DNA from: Cyanobacteria bacterium CG_2015-22_32_23
Lineage (GTDB): Bacteria; Cyanobacteriota; Cyanobacteriia; Cyanobacteriales; Cyanobacteriaceae
Direction of reading: 5' to 3'
Length of the DNA: 38,454 bases
NCBI GenBank assembly: GCA_009993045.1
Contig: JAACUG010000088.1
Span: 1-38,454, forward strand
This document shows positions 24,945 to 33,493 of the stretch, one piece after another; position 1 is the first letter of the stretch, and each line of letters begins with the position of its first letter. A model generated the notes under the pieces. It saw only the letters and a program-made list of their open reading frames with translations, ran no database searches and was not told the origin of the DNA. The position numbers and the translations under genes were made by a program.

Positions 24945-25745
24945 TTAAAAATCCCAGTCTTCTTCTTCCTCTTCTAAATCGTCATAATTATCATCAACTT
25001 TTTCATCATAAGCAGGAGAAATAACCCGATAAGGGGCATCATAAATCTCTTTTTTATTACGATTATTTGATATTTTTATTTGAGAATTATTTATTTCTAT
25101 AGATGATTCAGAAGGAGGGATAATTTTCGTTTTTTCTTTTGGTTTATAAGAATAAGGAGAAGCCTCACGAGTTTTTATCATAGCTTCTGATGGCGGTTTT
25201 GATGATACAGGAATAAATTGTTTTTCTGGGGGTATTTCTTCAGATATAGATGTTTCTATTTTCTTTTCTTTTTCTAAATTTATTGACTCATTTTCTGCTA
25301 AAAATTCTTGATTATTTTCTGTAATTAATTCTTCCTCAAAATCAAAGTCAAAATCTGGATCATAAACTTCATTTATAGGCGGTGGAGAAATTGGTTTTTC
25401 TTCTAATTTAGGTTCTGATTTTGGTTGATTAATAAAAGGTTTTTCAGGTTCAGGTTTTGGTTGATTAATAAAAGGTTTTTCTGGAGTTGAAGGAGGATAA
25501 TTATAAGGATTATCGGAGGAAAAAGACTGATTATATTTTTGTTTAGTAGTGGGATTATTCGCTAAAAGTTGGATAATTAAACTAGACAAAATTCCAGCAC
25601 ATAATGACAAAATAAACCATAGTGATAAAGGCAAAATAGGAGATTTAAAACCGAAAAAAACTAAGGTAATAGGTTGTAAATTTTGAAAATAAAATAAAAC
25701 AGTTATTATAATAGTTATTAAAAAAAATAACGCTTTTAATCCCAT
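24945..25745 (-). CDS. LapA-domain (DUF1049) membrane protein with Pro/acidic tail
   Basis: A 266-residue protein. Two membrane helices (about residues 3-21 and 38-64), joined by QNLQPITLVFFGFKSPILPLS, form the LapA/DUF1049 domain. The rest is a disordered, proline- and glutamate-rich cytoplasmic tail. It includes a 12-residue tandem repeat, EKPFINQPK(P/S)EP, encoded by a 36-bp duplication, and an acidic C-terminus EEEEEDWDF. LapA-family proteins take part in outer-membrane assembly in proteobacteria; the cyanobacterial role is unknown. It diverges from the BlaI-type regulator gene. Confidence 0.88.
   Translation of the reverse strand: MGLKALFFLITIIITVLFYFQNLQPITLVFFGFKSPILPLSLWFILSLCAGILSSLIIQLLANNPTTKQKYNQSFSSDNPYNYPPSTPEKPFINQPKPEPEKPFINQPKSEPKLEEKPISPPPINEVYDPDFDFDFEEELITENNQEFLAENESINLEKEKKIETSISEEIPPEKQFIPVSSKPPSEAMIKTREASPYSYKPKEKTKIIPPSESSIEINNSQIKISNNRNKKEIYDAPYRVISPAYDEKVDDNYDDLEEEEEDWDF
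25411..25482 (-). repeat. 36-bp tandem duplication inside the LapA-like gene
   Basis: Two 36-bp units, 25411-25446 and 25447-25482, differ at only a few positions and encode the 12-residue repeat in the disordered tail. Confidence 0.8.
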
Positions 25746-25860
25746 ACTTAGTTATGCCTCTTGAATAGTAAATAGTTATTAATTATTTTCTCTAGTGTAA
25801 ACTTTTTCACCTAATAATATAGTGTATGTTTAGTTTTTTTATGGTAAGATAAATTTGATA

Positions 25861-25885
25861 TTTCACTTTTAAATTCAATGTGAAA
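25861..25885 (+). promoter_or_regulatory. Inverted repeat upstream of the BlaI-type gene
   Basis: TTTCAC (25861-25866) and GTGAAA (25880-25885) form a perfect 6-bp inverted repeat with 13 bp between, about 40 bp before the start codon. It is a possible operator for the regulator encoded next, although it does not match the classical BlaI TACA/TGTA site. Confidence 0.35.
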
Positions 25886-25926
25886 CTCACACAATAATAA
25901 ATTCAATTTTAGTTTCATTAAGATTC

Positions 25927-26352
25927 ATGTCTTTTTTACCAAAATATCGACCAGAAAAATTATCATTAGGGTTTTTAGAACAAGAAATATTAGAAATTAT
26001 TTGGGATTTAGGTTCAGCTAGTGCTAAAGATGTTCATGAAAAAATTTTAGCAGATCCTGAGCGAGAATTAGCCTACGCTTCTGTGATGACGGTTTTACAA
26101 CGATTAACCAAAAAAGGTTGGATACAATACGTTAAAAAAAGTCGTGCTTTCTATTGGTATCCTCTCATCTCCAAAGATCAAGCACAAGCGATTAAATCCT
26201 ACGAACAATTAAATAATTTTTTAGCAGTTAGTAACCCTGATGTAGTTGCTTCTTTCGCTGATAGTCTCGATACTGCCAGTGTACAACAAATTCAAGACAT
26301 TGCTGATCGTCTAGCTCAAATTCGTAAAAATAGAGAAGAAAAAAATAATTAA
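25927..26352 (+). CDS. BlaI/MecI/CopY-family transcriptional repressor
   Basis: A 141-residue winged-helix repressor. The N-terminal DNA-binding domain includes LEQEILEIIWDLGSASAKDVHEKI and AYASVMTVLQRLTKKGWI, the recognition helix region of BlaI/MecI. The C-terminal helices dimerise. It sits 2 bp before an M56 metallopeptidase gene, the standard repressor-protease pairing, in which cleavage of the repressor induces the target genes. No beta-lactamase is nearby, so the pair presumably controls another regulon. Confidence 0.94.
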   Translation: MSFLPKYRPEKLSLGFLEQEILEIIWDLGSASAKDVHEKILADPERELAYASVMTVLQRLTKKGWIQYVKKSRAFYWYPLISKDQAQAIKSYEQLNNFLAVSNPDVVASFADSLDTASVQQIQDIADRLAQIRKNREEKNN

Positions 26353-26354
26353 AA

Positions 26355-27203
26355 ATGCACTTTATCTTTATTATAACGGCTTTATTTATTGCTTATAGTA
26401 TTCGATTAATTAGTCAATTAAAAGTAATTAATTATCAAAAAAAATGGGGTTTATCTTTGTTTTTATTTGCCTTTCCTCCTTTACTTTTATTTATGACTTG
26501 TATTACTGTATTAATGATGGGTTATCATGGTGAAATGTGGGGAATAAAAGCTAGTAAATTTAGTTATTATTTAGCGGTATCTTTTCTAATTTTTGCTATC
26601 TTTAGCCTTATTAAAATCAGTTGGGATCTTTATAAATTAACTCATCTTGTCCAAAAATATCCTTTACAAATTATTAATGGAAAACCCATCAAAATTTTAC
26701 AAACTTCTTTTCCTTATGCCGCTCAAGTTGGTTTTTATTCATCACAATTAGTAATAAGTACTGGATTAATACAATTACTATCTCAAGAACATTTAGAAGC
26801 CGTAATAGCCCATGAATCAGCCCATGAAATGCACAAAGATCCTTTCTTTTTCTTTTGGTTATCATACTTAGAAAGACTAACATTTTGGCTACCAAATAAC
26901 GAAAATTTATGGAATAATTTACTACTTTTAAGGGAATTAAGAGCAGATTATACCGCCGCCAAAACTGTTGATTATTTACTCATCGCAGAAGCATTATTAA
27001 AGGTAACAAACGCTGCTTTAAAACAACCTAAAAAATTGACTTTTGACCTAGAATGTCCTTTTCTTAATTATCGTTTACAAGAAAGAATTGAAACTTTATT
27101 AGATAATTCTAACTTTTCTCCTAAATTAAATTTGTGGCAAATAATGTGGTTAATTTTAGTCTTTATTCCATGGATATTTTTTCCTTTTCATAATCCCTGC
27201 TAA
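26355..27203 (+). CDS. M56 (BlaR1-type) membrane zinc metallopeptidase
   Basis: A 282-residue integral-membrane peptidase with about four to five hydrophobic helices. The zinc site is HESAH (His153 and His157, Glu154 catalytic), and the third ligand is likely in RELRADYTAA. It lacks the extracellular penicillin-binding sensor domain of BlaR1, so it must sense another signal or act constitutively. It is translationally coupled to the repressor upstream, only 2 bp away, and most likely cleaves that repressor. Confidence 0.92.
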   Translation: MHFIFIITALFIAYSIRLISQLKVINYQKKWGLSLFLFAFPPLLLFMTCITVLMMGYHGEMWGIKASKFSYYLAVSFLIFAIFSLIKISWDLYKLTHLVQKYPLQIINGKPIKILQTSFPYAAQVGFYSSQLVISTGLIQLLSQEHLEAVIAHESAHEMHKDPFFFFWLSYLERLTFWLPNNENLWNNLLLLRELRADYTAAKTVDYLLIAEALLKVTNAALKQPKKLTFDLECPFLNYRLQERIETLLDNSNFSPKLNLWQIMWLILVFIPWIFFPFHNPC

Positions 27204-27388
27204 AGAGAATTAATAATATTGATTAAATTAAATTAAAATATAGAATATTGTCAACATTTATCTAACGTAAAACTATCCAAAAGTTAAACAGATTTACCAT
27301 AATTATTTTTCTTTGATGATGTACTTTTTTTTAAGGTCATTGTAGGGTAAAATTAGTCTATTAAATTAAATTACTTTGTTTGGTAATC

Positions 27389-28921
27389 ATGATATTTCCT
27401 GATTTCCCCGAATTTTCGGCTTTAACTTCAAAAGGAAATTTTATTCCTATTTATCGTGAATTAGTCGCAGACTTAGAAACCCCTGTCTCAGCATGGTATA
27501 AAGTTTGTGCAGATCAACCCTACAGTTTTTTATTAGAGTCCGTAGAAGGAGGAGAAAATCTTGGTAGATATAGCTTTTTGGGTTGTGATCCCGTTTGGAT
27601 ATTAGAAGCTAGAGGTAATCAAACTAAACAAATTGATCGTCACGGACAAGAAAAAAATTTCACTGGTAATCCTTTTGATGTCATTAACCATTGTTTAGAA
27701 TCCATTAAACCCGTAAATTTACCTGAGTTACCAGCAGGTATTGGCGGTTTATTTGGTTATTGGGGTTATGAATTAATTTCTTGGATTGAACCAAAAGTAA
27801 CAATTTATCCTCCCCTTGAAGGAGATTTACCTGATGGCGTTTGGATGCAATTAGATAATTTACTCATTTTTGATCAAGTTAAACGGAAAATTTGGGCCAT
27901 CGCCTACGCAGATTTAAGACAAACAGATTTAACTTTAGAAGAAATTTATCAACAGGCTTGTGACAAGATTACAAAATTAGTAGTTAAATTACAACTACCT
28001 TTACCAGCCTTAGCCAAACCCTTAGAATTTAATGCTGTTGACCATAATCAAGATTCGGAAAATAGTCAATATACAAGCAATACTACCAAAGAAAAATTTT
28101 GTGCTAATGTCGAAAAAGCGAAAGAATATATTAAAGCAGGAGACATATTTCAAGTAGTTATTTCTCAAAAGTTACAAGCTAGTTATCATGGCAATCCATT
28201 TGAGTTATATAGATCTCTAAGATTGATAAATCCGTCCCCTTACATGGCTTATTATAGTTTTAATGGTTGGCAAATAATCGGATCATCTCCAGAAGTGATG
28301 GTAAAAGCCACAAAAACTGATGACGGAAAAACTAAAGCAACATTACGTCCTATAGCTGGAACACGCCCTAGAGGTAAAGATTATCAAGAAGATCAAGCCT
28401 TAGCACAAGATTTATTAAATGATCCCAAAGAAATAGCCGAACACGTCATGTTAGTGGATTTAGGCAGAAATGATTTAGGTAGAGTTTGCGTTAAAGGAAG
28501 CGTCAATGTTGATGAATTAATGGTAATTGAACGTTATTCTCATGTCATGCACATCGTCAGTAATGTGGTTGGGGAATTATCCCCAGATTATTGTGCTTGG
28601 GATTTATTAAAAGCGGCATTTCCAGCAGGTACAGTTAGCGGTGCTCCAAAAATTCGAGCAATGGAAATTATTAATGAATTAGAGTCTGAAAGAAGAGGCC
28701 CTTATTCTGGGGTTTATGGCTATTATGATTTTGAAGGACAACTTAATACAGCTATAACTATTCGTACCATGATTGTGGAAAATATTGACGGCACAGAAAA
28801 TCACCGAGTTTATGTTCAAGCTGGGGCTGGATTAGTAGCCGATTCCGAACCAGAAAAAGAATATCAAGAAACTTTAAATAAGGCAAAAGGTTTATTAGAG
28901 GCTATTCGTAGTTTAAGTTAA
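27389..28921 (+). CDS. trpE: Anthranilate synthase component I
   Basis: A 510-residue chorismate-utilising enzyme that makes anthranilate, the first step of tryptophan synthesis, with ammonia from the TrpG subunit. The LLES motif (in SFLLESVEGG) is the feedback tryptophan-binding site. The catalytic domain shows GDIFQVVISQKL, RPIAGTRPRG and GTVSGAPKIRAMEII. I chose ATG 27389 over the TTG 9 bp upstream. There is no trpG fusion and no adjacent trp gene, the usual scattered arrangement in cyanobacteria. Confidence 0.96.
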   Translation: MIFPDFPEFSALTSKGNFIPIYRELVADLETPVSAWYKVCADQPYSFLLESVEGGENLGRYSFLGCDPVWILEARGNQTKQIDRHGQEKNFTGNPFDVINHCLESIKPVNLPELPAGIGGLFGYWGYELISWIEPKVTIYPPLEGDLPDGVWMQLDNLLIFDQVKRKIWAIAYADLRQTDLTLEEIYQQACDKITKLVVKLQLPLPALAKPLEFNAVDHNQDSENSQYTSNTTKEKFCANVEKAKEYIKAGDIFQVVISQKLQASYHGNPFELYRSLRLINPSPYMAYYSFNGWQIIGSSPEVMVKATKTDDGKTKATLRPIAGTRPRGKDYQEDQALAQDLLNDPKEIAEHVMLVDLGRNDLGRVCVKGSVNVDELMVIERYSHVMHIVSNVVGELSPDYCAWDLLKAAFPAGTVSGAPKIRAMEIINELESERRGPYSGVYGYYDFEGQLNTAITIRTMIVENIDGTENHRVYVQAGAGLVADSEPEKEYQETLNKAKGLLEAIRSLS

Positions 28922-28989
28922 GGAAATTTTTAGATTTGAGTTAAAGAAAAAATATTGATTGCTGTACCAGATATAAGATATAATAAGGT

Positions 28990-29010
28990 TTAATTGTTAA
29001 TTGTTAATTG
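28990..29010. repeat. Heptamer tandem repeat (TTAATTG, three units)
   Basis: Three exact TTAATTG units between the convergent trpE and recN genes. Confidence 0.75.
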
Positions 29011-29055
29011 TCTCCCTTGTCTCCCCAAAATCTGGAGGCATGGGAGTTATAGTTT

Positions 29056-30792
29056 TTAGCCTTTGTATAAAGCTTTTTTTCTTTCTAATGCCGTTTCTAA
29101 GAGAGAATCTGCGAAAGCGATGGCATCTTCAGCACAATGTCCTCCTGTAAGTTCTGCTAATTCATCTCGGCGATGATCTTGATGTTCTAAAGGCGTTACT
29201 TTAACCACCGTTCTTACTTCTTGGGTTTCCTGAGATTTAATCAAATGTTTTTCTACCCGAAAATGATAATCAGCCATTGCCGCAACTAAAGGTTGATGAG
29301 TCACACATAAAACTTGATGTTGTTTACTGAGAGTATGTAACTTTTCTGCAATAGCTTGAGCTACCTTTCCTGAAACTCCAGCATCAATTTCATCAAAAAT
29401 TAAAGTTTTATTCTCTATGTTTGATTCAGTAAAACAAGATTTTAATGCCAAAAGAAAACGACTCATTTCTCCACCTGATGCCGTCATGGCTAAAGGTTGT
29501 AAGTCTTCCCCCGGATTTGGACTAAAATAATATTCTACCTGATCCCAACCCATGATATTTGGGTTTACGGGAGTTACTCGACACTGAAATTGTACTTTCG
29601 CCATGCCAAGGGGTTTTAATTCTTGGGTTAATTGTGCTTCTAATTTTTCCGCCGCAACTTGTCGAAGTTGGGTTAATTTAGCACATAGTTTTAGTAATTT
29701 TTCTTGATTTTCTTGGTATTCTTGCTCTAATTCTTCGATGGATTTACCATTATCCGTTAATTGTGTTAATTCTTGTTTCAGACTTTCATAATAATTAATG
29801 ACATCTTCTAATTTTGGGCCATATTTACGGCAAATTCGCTTTAAAAGTCTAACACGTTCTTCTACCTCTTCTAATCTATCGGGATCTGCTTCTAAACCCG
29901 CCCCATAGCTATATATTTGTTGCCCAGCTTCTACCACTTGATTTAACGCTTCTTGGACAATTTCTAATACTGAGGTTAATTCTTTATCATAGTTTACCAT
30001 ATCTGTGATGATTAACTGTGCTTTAGCCAAAATATCGGTAACTGCTTGATTTTCCTCCGATTCACTTTGATATAATAATTGATAGGCTTGATAGCTTAAT
30101 TGTTGTAACTCAACTACATGAGTAAGGCGATCGCTTTCAATCTCTAATTGTTCTAACTCTGTAGGAGATTGTAAATGAATTGTACTTAATTCTTTAATTT
30201 GATGTTCAATAAGATCTACTCTTTGTAACCTTTGTTGTTCTGATTGACGGCGATATTCCAAGGCTTCTTCTGCCTGTTGGGTGATAGTAAAGGCTTGAGT
30301 CACTAAGTCTCGTTGTTGAATTAATTGTTTACCTCCATAAGCATCTAATAAATCCCGTTGATTATTGACAGAAAGTAATTGTCCTGTTTCATTTTGTGCT
30401 GTAACTTCTAAAAGGCGATCGCGCAATTGGGTTATAATTTGTTTATTAACCACAACACCATTAACCCGACAGCGAGAGCGAAAATTATCTTTACTTATGG
30501 TTAAATCACGACTACAAACCACTGTACCATCATGAAAAGACTCCATTTCTTGAGATTCTAACCAAGTTTCTAACTCAGGATTAGTCTGAAAACAGGCTTC
30601 CACAATGGCTTTTCTTGCACCAGAGCGAATCATTCGCCCACTAGCTTTTCCTCCCAATACCACGTCAATGGCATCAAGAATAATGGATTTTCCTGCACCC
30701 GTTTCCCCTGTCAAAACGTTTAACCCGTTTCCACACTCTAACTCTAAATGATCAACTAAAGCAAAATTATCAATCCGAAGGGCAATTAACAT
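29056..30792 (-). CDS. recN: DNA repair protein RecN
   Basis: A 578-residue SMC-like ATPase that acts early in double-strand break repair. Walker A is GETGAGKS, near the N-terminus. The signature and Walker B lie near the C-terminus (TASGGEMSRFLLALKS and LIFDEIDAGVSG). The middle is coiled coil, shorter than in SMC proteins. I chose the ATG at 30792, where MLIALRIDNFALV begins, over a TTG 21 bp upstream. It converges with trpE and diverges from the binding-protein gene. Confidence 0.96.
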   Translation of the reverse strand: MLIALRIDNFALVDHLELECGNGLNVLTGETGAGKSIILDAIDVVLGGKASGRMIRSGARKAIVEACFQTNPELETWLESQEMESFHDGTVVCSRDLTISKDNFRSRCRVNGVVVNKQIITQLRDRLLEVTAQNETGQLLSVNNQRDLLDAYGGKQLIQQRDLVTQAFTITQQAEEALEYRRQSEQQRLQRVDLIEHQIKELSTIHLQSPTELEQLEIESDRLTHVVELQQLSYQAYQLLYQSESEENQAVTDILAKAQLIITDMVNYDKELTSVLEIVQEALNQVVEAGQQIYSYGAGLEADPDRLEEVEERVRLLKRICRKYGPKLEDVINYYESLKQELTQLTDNGKSIEELEQEYQENQEKLLKLCAKLTQLRQVAAEKLEAQLTQELKPLGMAKVQFQCRVTPVNPNIMGWDQVEYYFSPNPGEDLQPLAMTASGGEMSRFLLALKSCFTESNIENKTLIFDEIDAGVSGKVAQAIAEKLHTLSKQHQVLCVTHQPLVAAMADYHFRVEKHLIKSQETQEVRTVVKVTPLEHQDHRRDELAELTGGHCAEDAIAFADSLLETALERKKALYKG

Positions 30793-30835
30793 TAATTTAT
30801 CAACTACGCACAAAATAAGCCTTAACTTTAATTAT

Positions 30836-30868
30836 ACTCAGATCTTGCATAAGAACAAAAATACTTAA
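30836..30868 (+). repeat. Dispersed 33-bp repeat, copy 2
   Basis: Matches the reverse complement of 23175-23207 at 30 of 33 positions. It lies in the divergent gap between recN and the binding-protein gene, where promoters are expected. Confidence 0.75.
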
Positions 30869-30894
30869 AATAATTAATAACTTCTATTAACTCC

Positions 30895-31662
30895 ATGATT
30901 TCTCAAAAATTACTATTTATTATCATCGCTTTTGTTATCAGTATTCCCGTAAAAGTTTATAGTGCGTCTTGGGAAGAAATTAGCAAAAAAGGAGAATTAG
31001 TTATTGGTGTCAAAGATAATTTGCGCCCTCTTGGTTATCGAGATTCTCAAGGTAATTTACGAGGTTTTGAAATTGATGTTGCCCGTCGTTTAGCTTTAGA
31101 ATTGTTAGGCAGTGAAAATGCAGTTAAGTTAATTCCTTTGTCGAATCAAGAAAGAATCCAAAAGGTAACAGATTTAGATGTAGATTTAGCCATCGCCTCC
31201 ATCACGGTTAATACATCTCGGCAACGTATTGTGGATTTTAGTGATTTTTACTATCTTGATGGTACAGGAATTATAGTCAAAAAAGGGCAAATAAACGCTA
31301 ATATTCGGGATTTTAATGGTAAAATTGGCGTAATTGGCAATTCACGAGCCATCGCTCAAATTCAGTTTAATTTACCAAATCTACCACTAAAAGAAATATC
31401 TTCTTATCAACAAGCCTTAGATTCCATAGAATCAGGGGAAATTCAAGGTTTTGCGGGGGATATAACCATATTAACGGGATGGATGCAGGAAAACTCTAAT
31501 TATCAGCTTTTACCTACGGTTTTCGGCGGTTATCCCTTGGCGATCGCATTACCGAAAGGCAGACAATATCAAGAATTACGGGATAAAGTTAATGACGTTG
31601 TCAGAAAATTAAAACAAGAAGGTTGGTTAGAAGAAAGGGCAAAATATTGGGGTTTACCCTAA
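30895..31662 (+). CDS. Periplasmic amino-acid-type solute-binding protein (SBP_bac_3)
   Basis: A 255-residue exported protein. A signal peptide covers about residues 1-23. The bilobed family-3 binding domain shows GELVIGVKDNLRPLGYRDSQG, RGFEIDVARRLALELLG, DLAIASITVNTSRQRIVDFSDFYY and GVIGNSRAIAQIQ. These fit binding proteins of polar amino acid ABC transporters. No permease or ATPase gene is next to it, so it serves a transporter encoded elsewhere or acts as a sensor. A strong terminator follows at once. Confidence 0.92.
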   Translation: MISQKLLFIIIAFVISIPVKVYSASWEEISKKGELVIGVKDNLRPLGYRDSQGNLRGFEIDVARRLALELLGSENAVKLIPLSNQERIQKVTDLDVDLAIASITVNTSRQRIVDFSDFYYLDGTGIIVKKGQINANIRDFNGKIGVIGNSRAIAQIQFNLPNLPLKEISSYQQALDSIESGEIQGFAGDITILTGWMQENSNYQLLPTVFGGYPLAIALPKGRQYQELRDKVNDVVRKLKQEGWLEERAKYWGLP

Positions 31663-31858
31663 ATTCGCCTCTAAATCCCCAAGTATGGGGACTTTTTTTC
31701 AATTATTCTCCCCAAAATTGGGGCTGGGGGCAAAATCTGTTTTTAGATTTTTCTTCTAAATTCGCCCCTAAATCCCCAAGAGTGAGGACTTTTTGTGATT
31801 TTTCTCCAAAATTCGCCCCTAAATCCCCAAGAGTGAGGACTTTTTTTGATTTTTCTCC
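31661..31858 (+). repeat. Three-copy repeat containing a terminator hairpin
   Basis: Copy A (31661-31715), copy B (31758-31807) and copy C (31809-31858) share AAATTCGCC, CTAAATCCCCAAG and a GGACTTTTT end. B and C are about 50 bp long, in tandem with a 51-bp period, and differ at a single base. In copy A the CCCC and GGGG arms pair perfectly. In B and C the arms are CCCC and GAGG, so the stem is weaker. Between A and B lies a perfect palindrome, CCCCAAAATTGGGG. Confidence 0.85.
31677..31699 (+). terminator. Rho-independent terminator after the binding-protein gene
   Basis: CCCC, loop AAGTAT, GGGG, then AC and seven T. It lies within repeat copy A, 15 bp past the stop codon. Confidence 0.75.
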
Positions 31859-31877
31859 AAAATTGAAAGGCTTACAA

Positions 31878-33281
31878 TCAGATAAATGTTTCTAAAACAC
31901 CAGTTAAAACGGGAATGGTTTGCCCAGAAACGCTATAAACTAAGGCTTCTCGATAAATTAGATTAGCATCATGAGATAATTTGTTAGCTTCTCCTTTAGA
32001 AGTAATAATAGCGGCCATGGCACATCGATAAGCTAAATTAATAGCTTGTATTCTTAAATCTAACTTTTGAGTGAAATTATCATGGGAGTAAGTTACCATT
32101 TCTAACATTTTTGCCTGTAAATTTTCTACTTGAGCTTTTAATTGAGTATAGCTATATGTAACTTTATCTAACTTTAATTTTTGACAATTATTTTCTAAAA
32201 TTTTTAAACCAGCCAAACTACATCCCAAGGCAAAAAAACCATGATGTAAAACATTTTTCTCGTCTTTTTTATCAATAGCGTGAGGAGGTTTTATCATGAC
32301 AACATCTTCTGAAGGTAAAAAATATTGACTAACATTTGCCGTTACAGTATTTGTACTATTCATAGCAGAAAGTTTCATCGGTGGGCTAAATTCAATAGTA
32401 TTTTGATTTTGAAAAGGCATCATGGCGTATAATTCTTGTCCATCGGGTAAAGTTGCACCGATAATAAAATAAGAAAAAATATCATAACCTGTAATCCAAG
32501 GTATAAAACCCTTTAATTGATAGCCTTTTTCTGTGGGAATTGCTGTTAATAATGGTTTTCCTTTTCTTCTCAAATGAGAAAAACCCACACCACAAAATAG
32601 GTTTTCTTTGATGATTTTTGATAAATATTTTTCTTTAACTATTTTATTTTTACTATTACTTAACATCGCCATAGCACTTTGATGTTGAGTTTGTAAAAAC
32701 GATAACGCACCTGAATATTTTGCTATCATTATTTGCCAGGAATAAAATCCTAAATTACTAATATCTAATCCACCCCAAAATTTTGATAACTTTAATTGAA
32801 AAAAATTATAATTAACTTTATTCATCTTCATTAAAGTTTGTTTAAGAATATCGCTATCCTTATCTATGACTTCTCTTTTTAACAAAACTTCTTTCTCCAA
32901 AAAATTTTCTGCTTCTTGTAAAAGGCTTAACTCTAATGGTGTTAAATTATTAATATTTTCTTCTGATTTAACAGAAATTAAAAAACATTTTTGGTCAAAT
33001 TTTCCCTTTAACTTTCTTTTTTCTTTTTGTACTTTAGCAATAGCTTTTTTATCTAATTTATTAGCTTTAATTATTGCCTCTATTACCTCATAAACATCGG
33101 CTATTTCTTCTTCTAAATTATCCTTATTTGCCGTTAATACTTCTTGGGCTTCTTCTATTAATTTCTGTTTTAAAGCCTCTTTATATTCACCATTAGATAA
33201 CTTTTTCACTTGACATTTTTGACTATCTGAGTTAATGATCTCAGGTATTTTATTTCTAATTAATTTTTGATATTGATTCAT
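31878..33281 (-). CDS. Fusion: MazG-like pyrophosphohydrolase plus acyl-CoA dehydrogenase-like domain
   Basis: A 467-residue two-domain protein. Residues 1-104 match the small MazG-like/phosphoribosyl-ATP pyrophosphohydrolase family. They begin YQKLIRNKIPEII and have the metal site EEAQE (Glu43, Glu44, Glu47) and EIAD (Glu59, Asp62). The natural end is near FDQKCFLISVKSEE. Residues 112-467 look like an acyl-CoA dehydrogenase-fold flavoprotein: the helical N-terminus, SKFWGGLDISNLGF, GVGFSHLRRKGKPLL, the beta-domain segment KGFIPWITGYDIF, and a C-terminal four-helix part ending REALVYSVSGQTIPVL. A catalytic glutamate is not obvious at the usual C-terminal place. The frame is open throughout, so this is one polypeptide as sequenced. 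The function is unknown; house-cleaning of a nucleotide or CoA-linked metabolite is a guess. Confidence 0.85.
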   Translation of the reverse strand: MNQYQKLIRNKIPEIINSDSQKCQVKKLSNGEYKEALKQKLIEEAQEVLTANKDNLEEEIADVYEVIEAIIKANKLDKKAIAKVQKEKRKLKGKFDQKCFLISVKSEENINNLTPLELSLLQEAENFLEKEVLLKREVIDKDSDILKQTLMKMNKVNYNFFQLKLSKFWGGLDISNLGFYSWQIMIAKYSGALSFLQTQHQSAMAMLSNSKNKIVKEKYLSKIIKENLFCGVGFSHLRRKGKPLLTAIPTEKGYQLKGFIPWITGYDIFSYFIIGATLPDGQELYAMMPFQNQNTIEFSPPMKLSAMNSTNTVTANVSQYFLPSEDVVMIKPPHAIDKKDEKNVLHHGFFALGCSLAGLKILENNCQKLKLDKVTYSYTQLKAQVENLQAKMLEMVTYSHDNFTQKLDLRIQAINLAYRCAMAAIITSKGEANKLSHDANLIYREALVYSVSGQTIPVLTGVLETFI

Positions 33282-33493
33282 AATTTAAAATATAATAAAA
33301 TCAAGATCTAAAAATAGACTCTTATAAACTTTATTAAGTTACCTGAATAGAAGATAATATTTTAGTTATGTTTATATTTAATTTCTCACTTTTAGGTATC
33401 AATAAATTATAGATCAGAAATTGATCTTCTATCGTATATTTCAGAATTTAGCCTCAATATAATATTAATTTATAAGTAATTAGGATTATCCAT

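Noticed and set aside
31623-31895. A 90-codon plus-strand ORF overlapping the end of the binding-protein gene
   Set aside because: It is mostly a translation of the three-copy terminator repeat; the repeated peptide reflects DNA repeats, and its start lies inside another gene.
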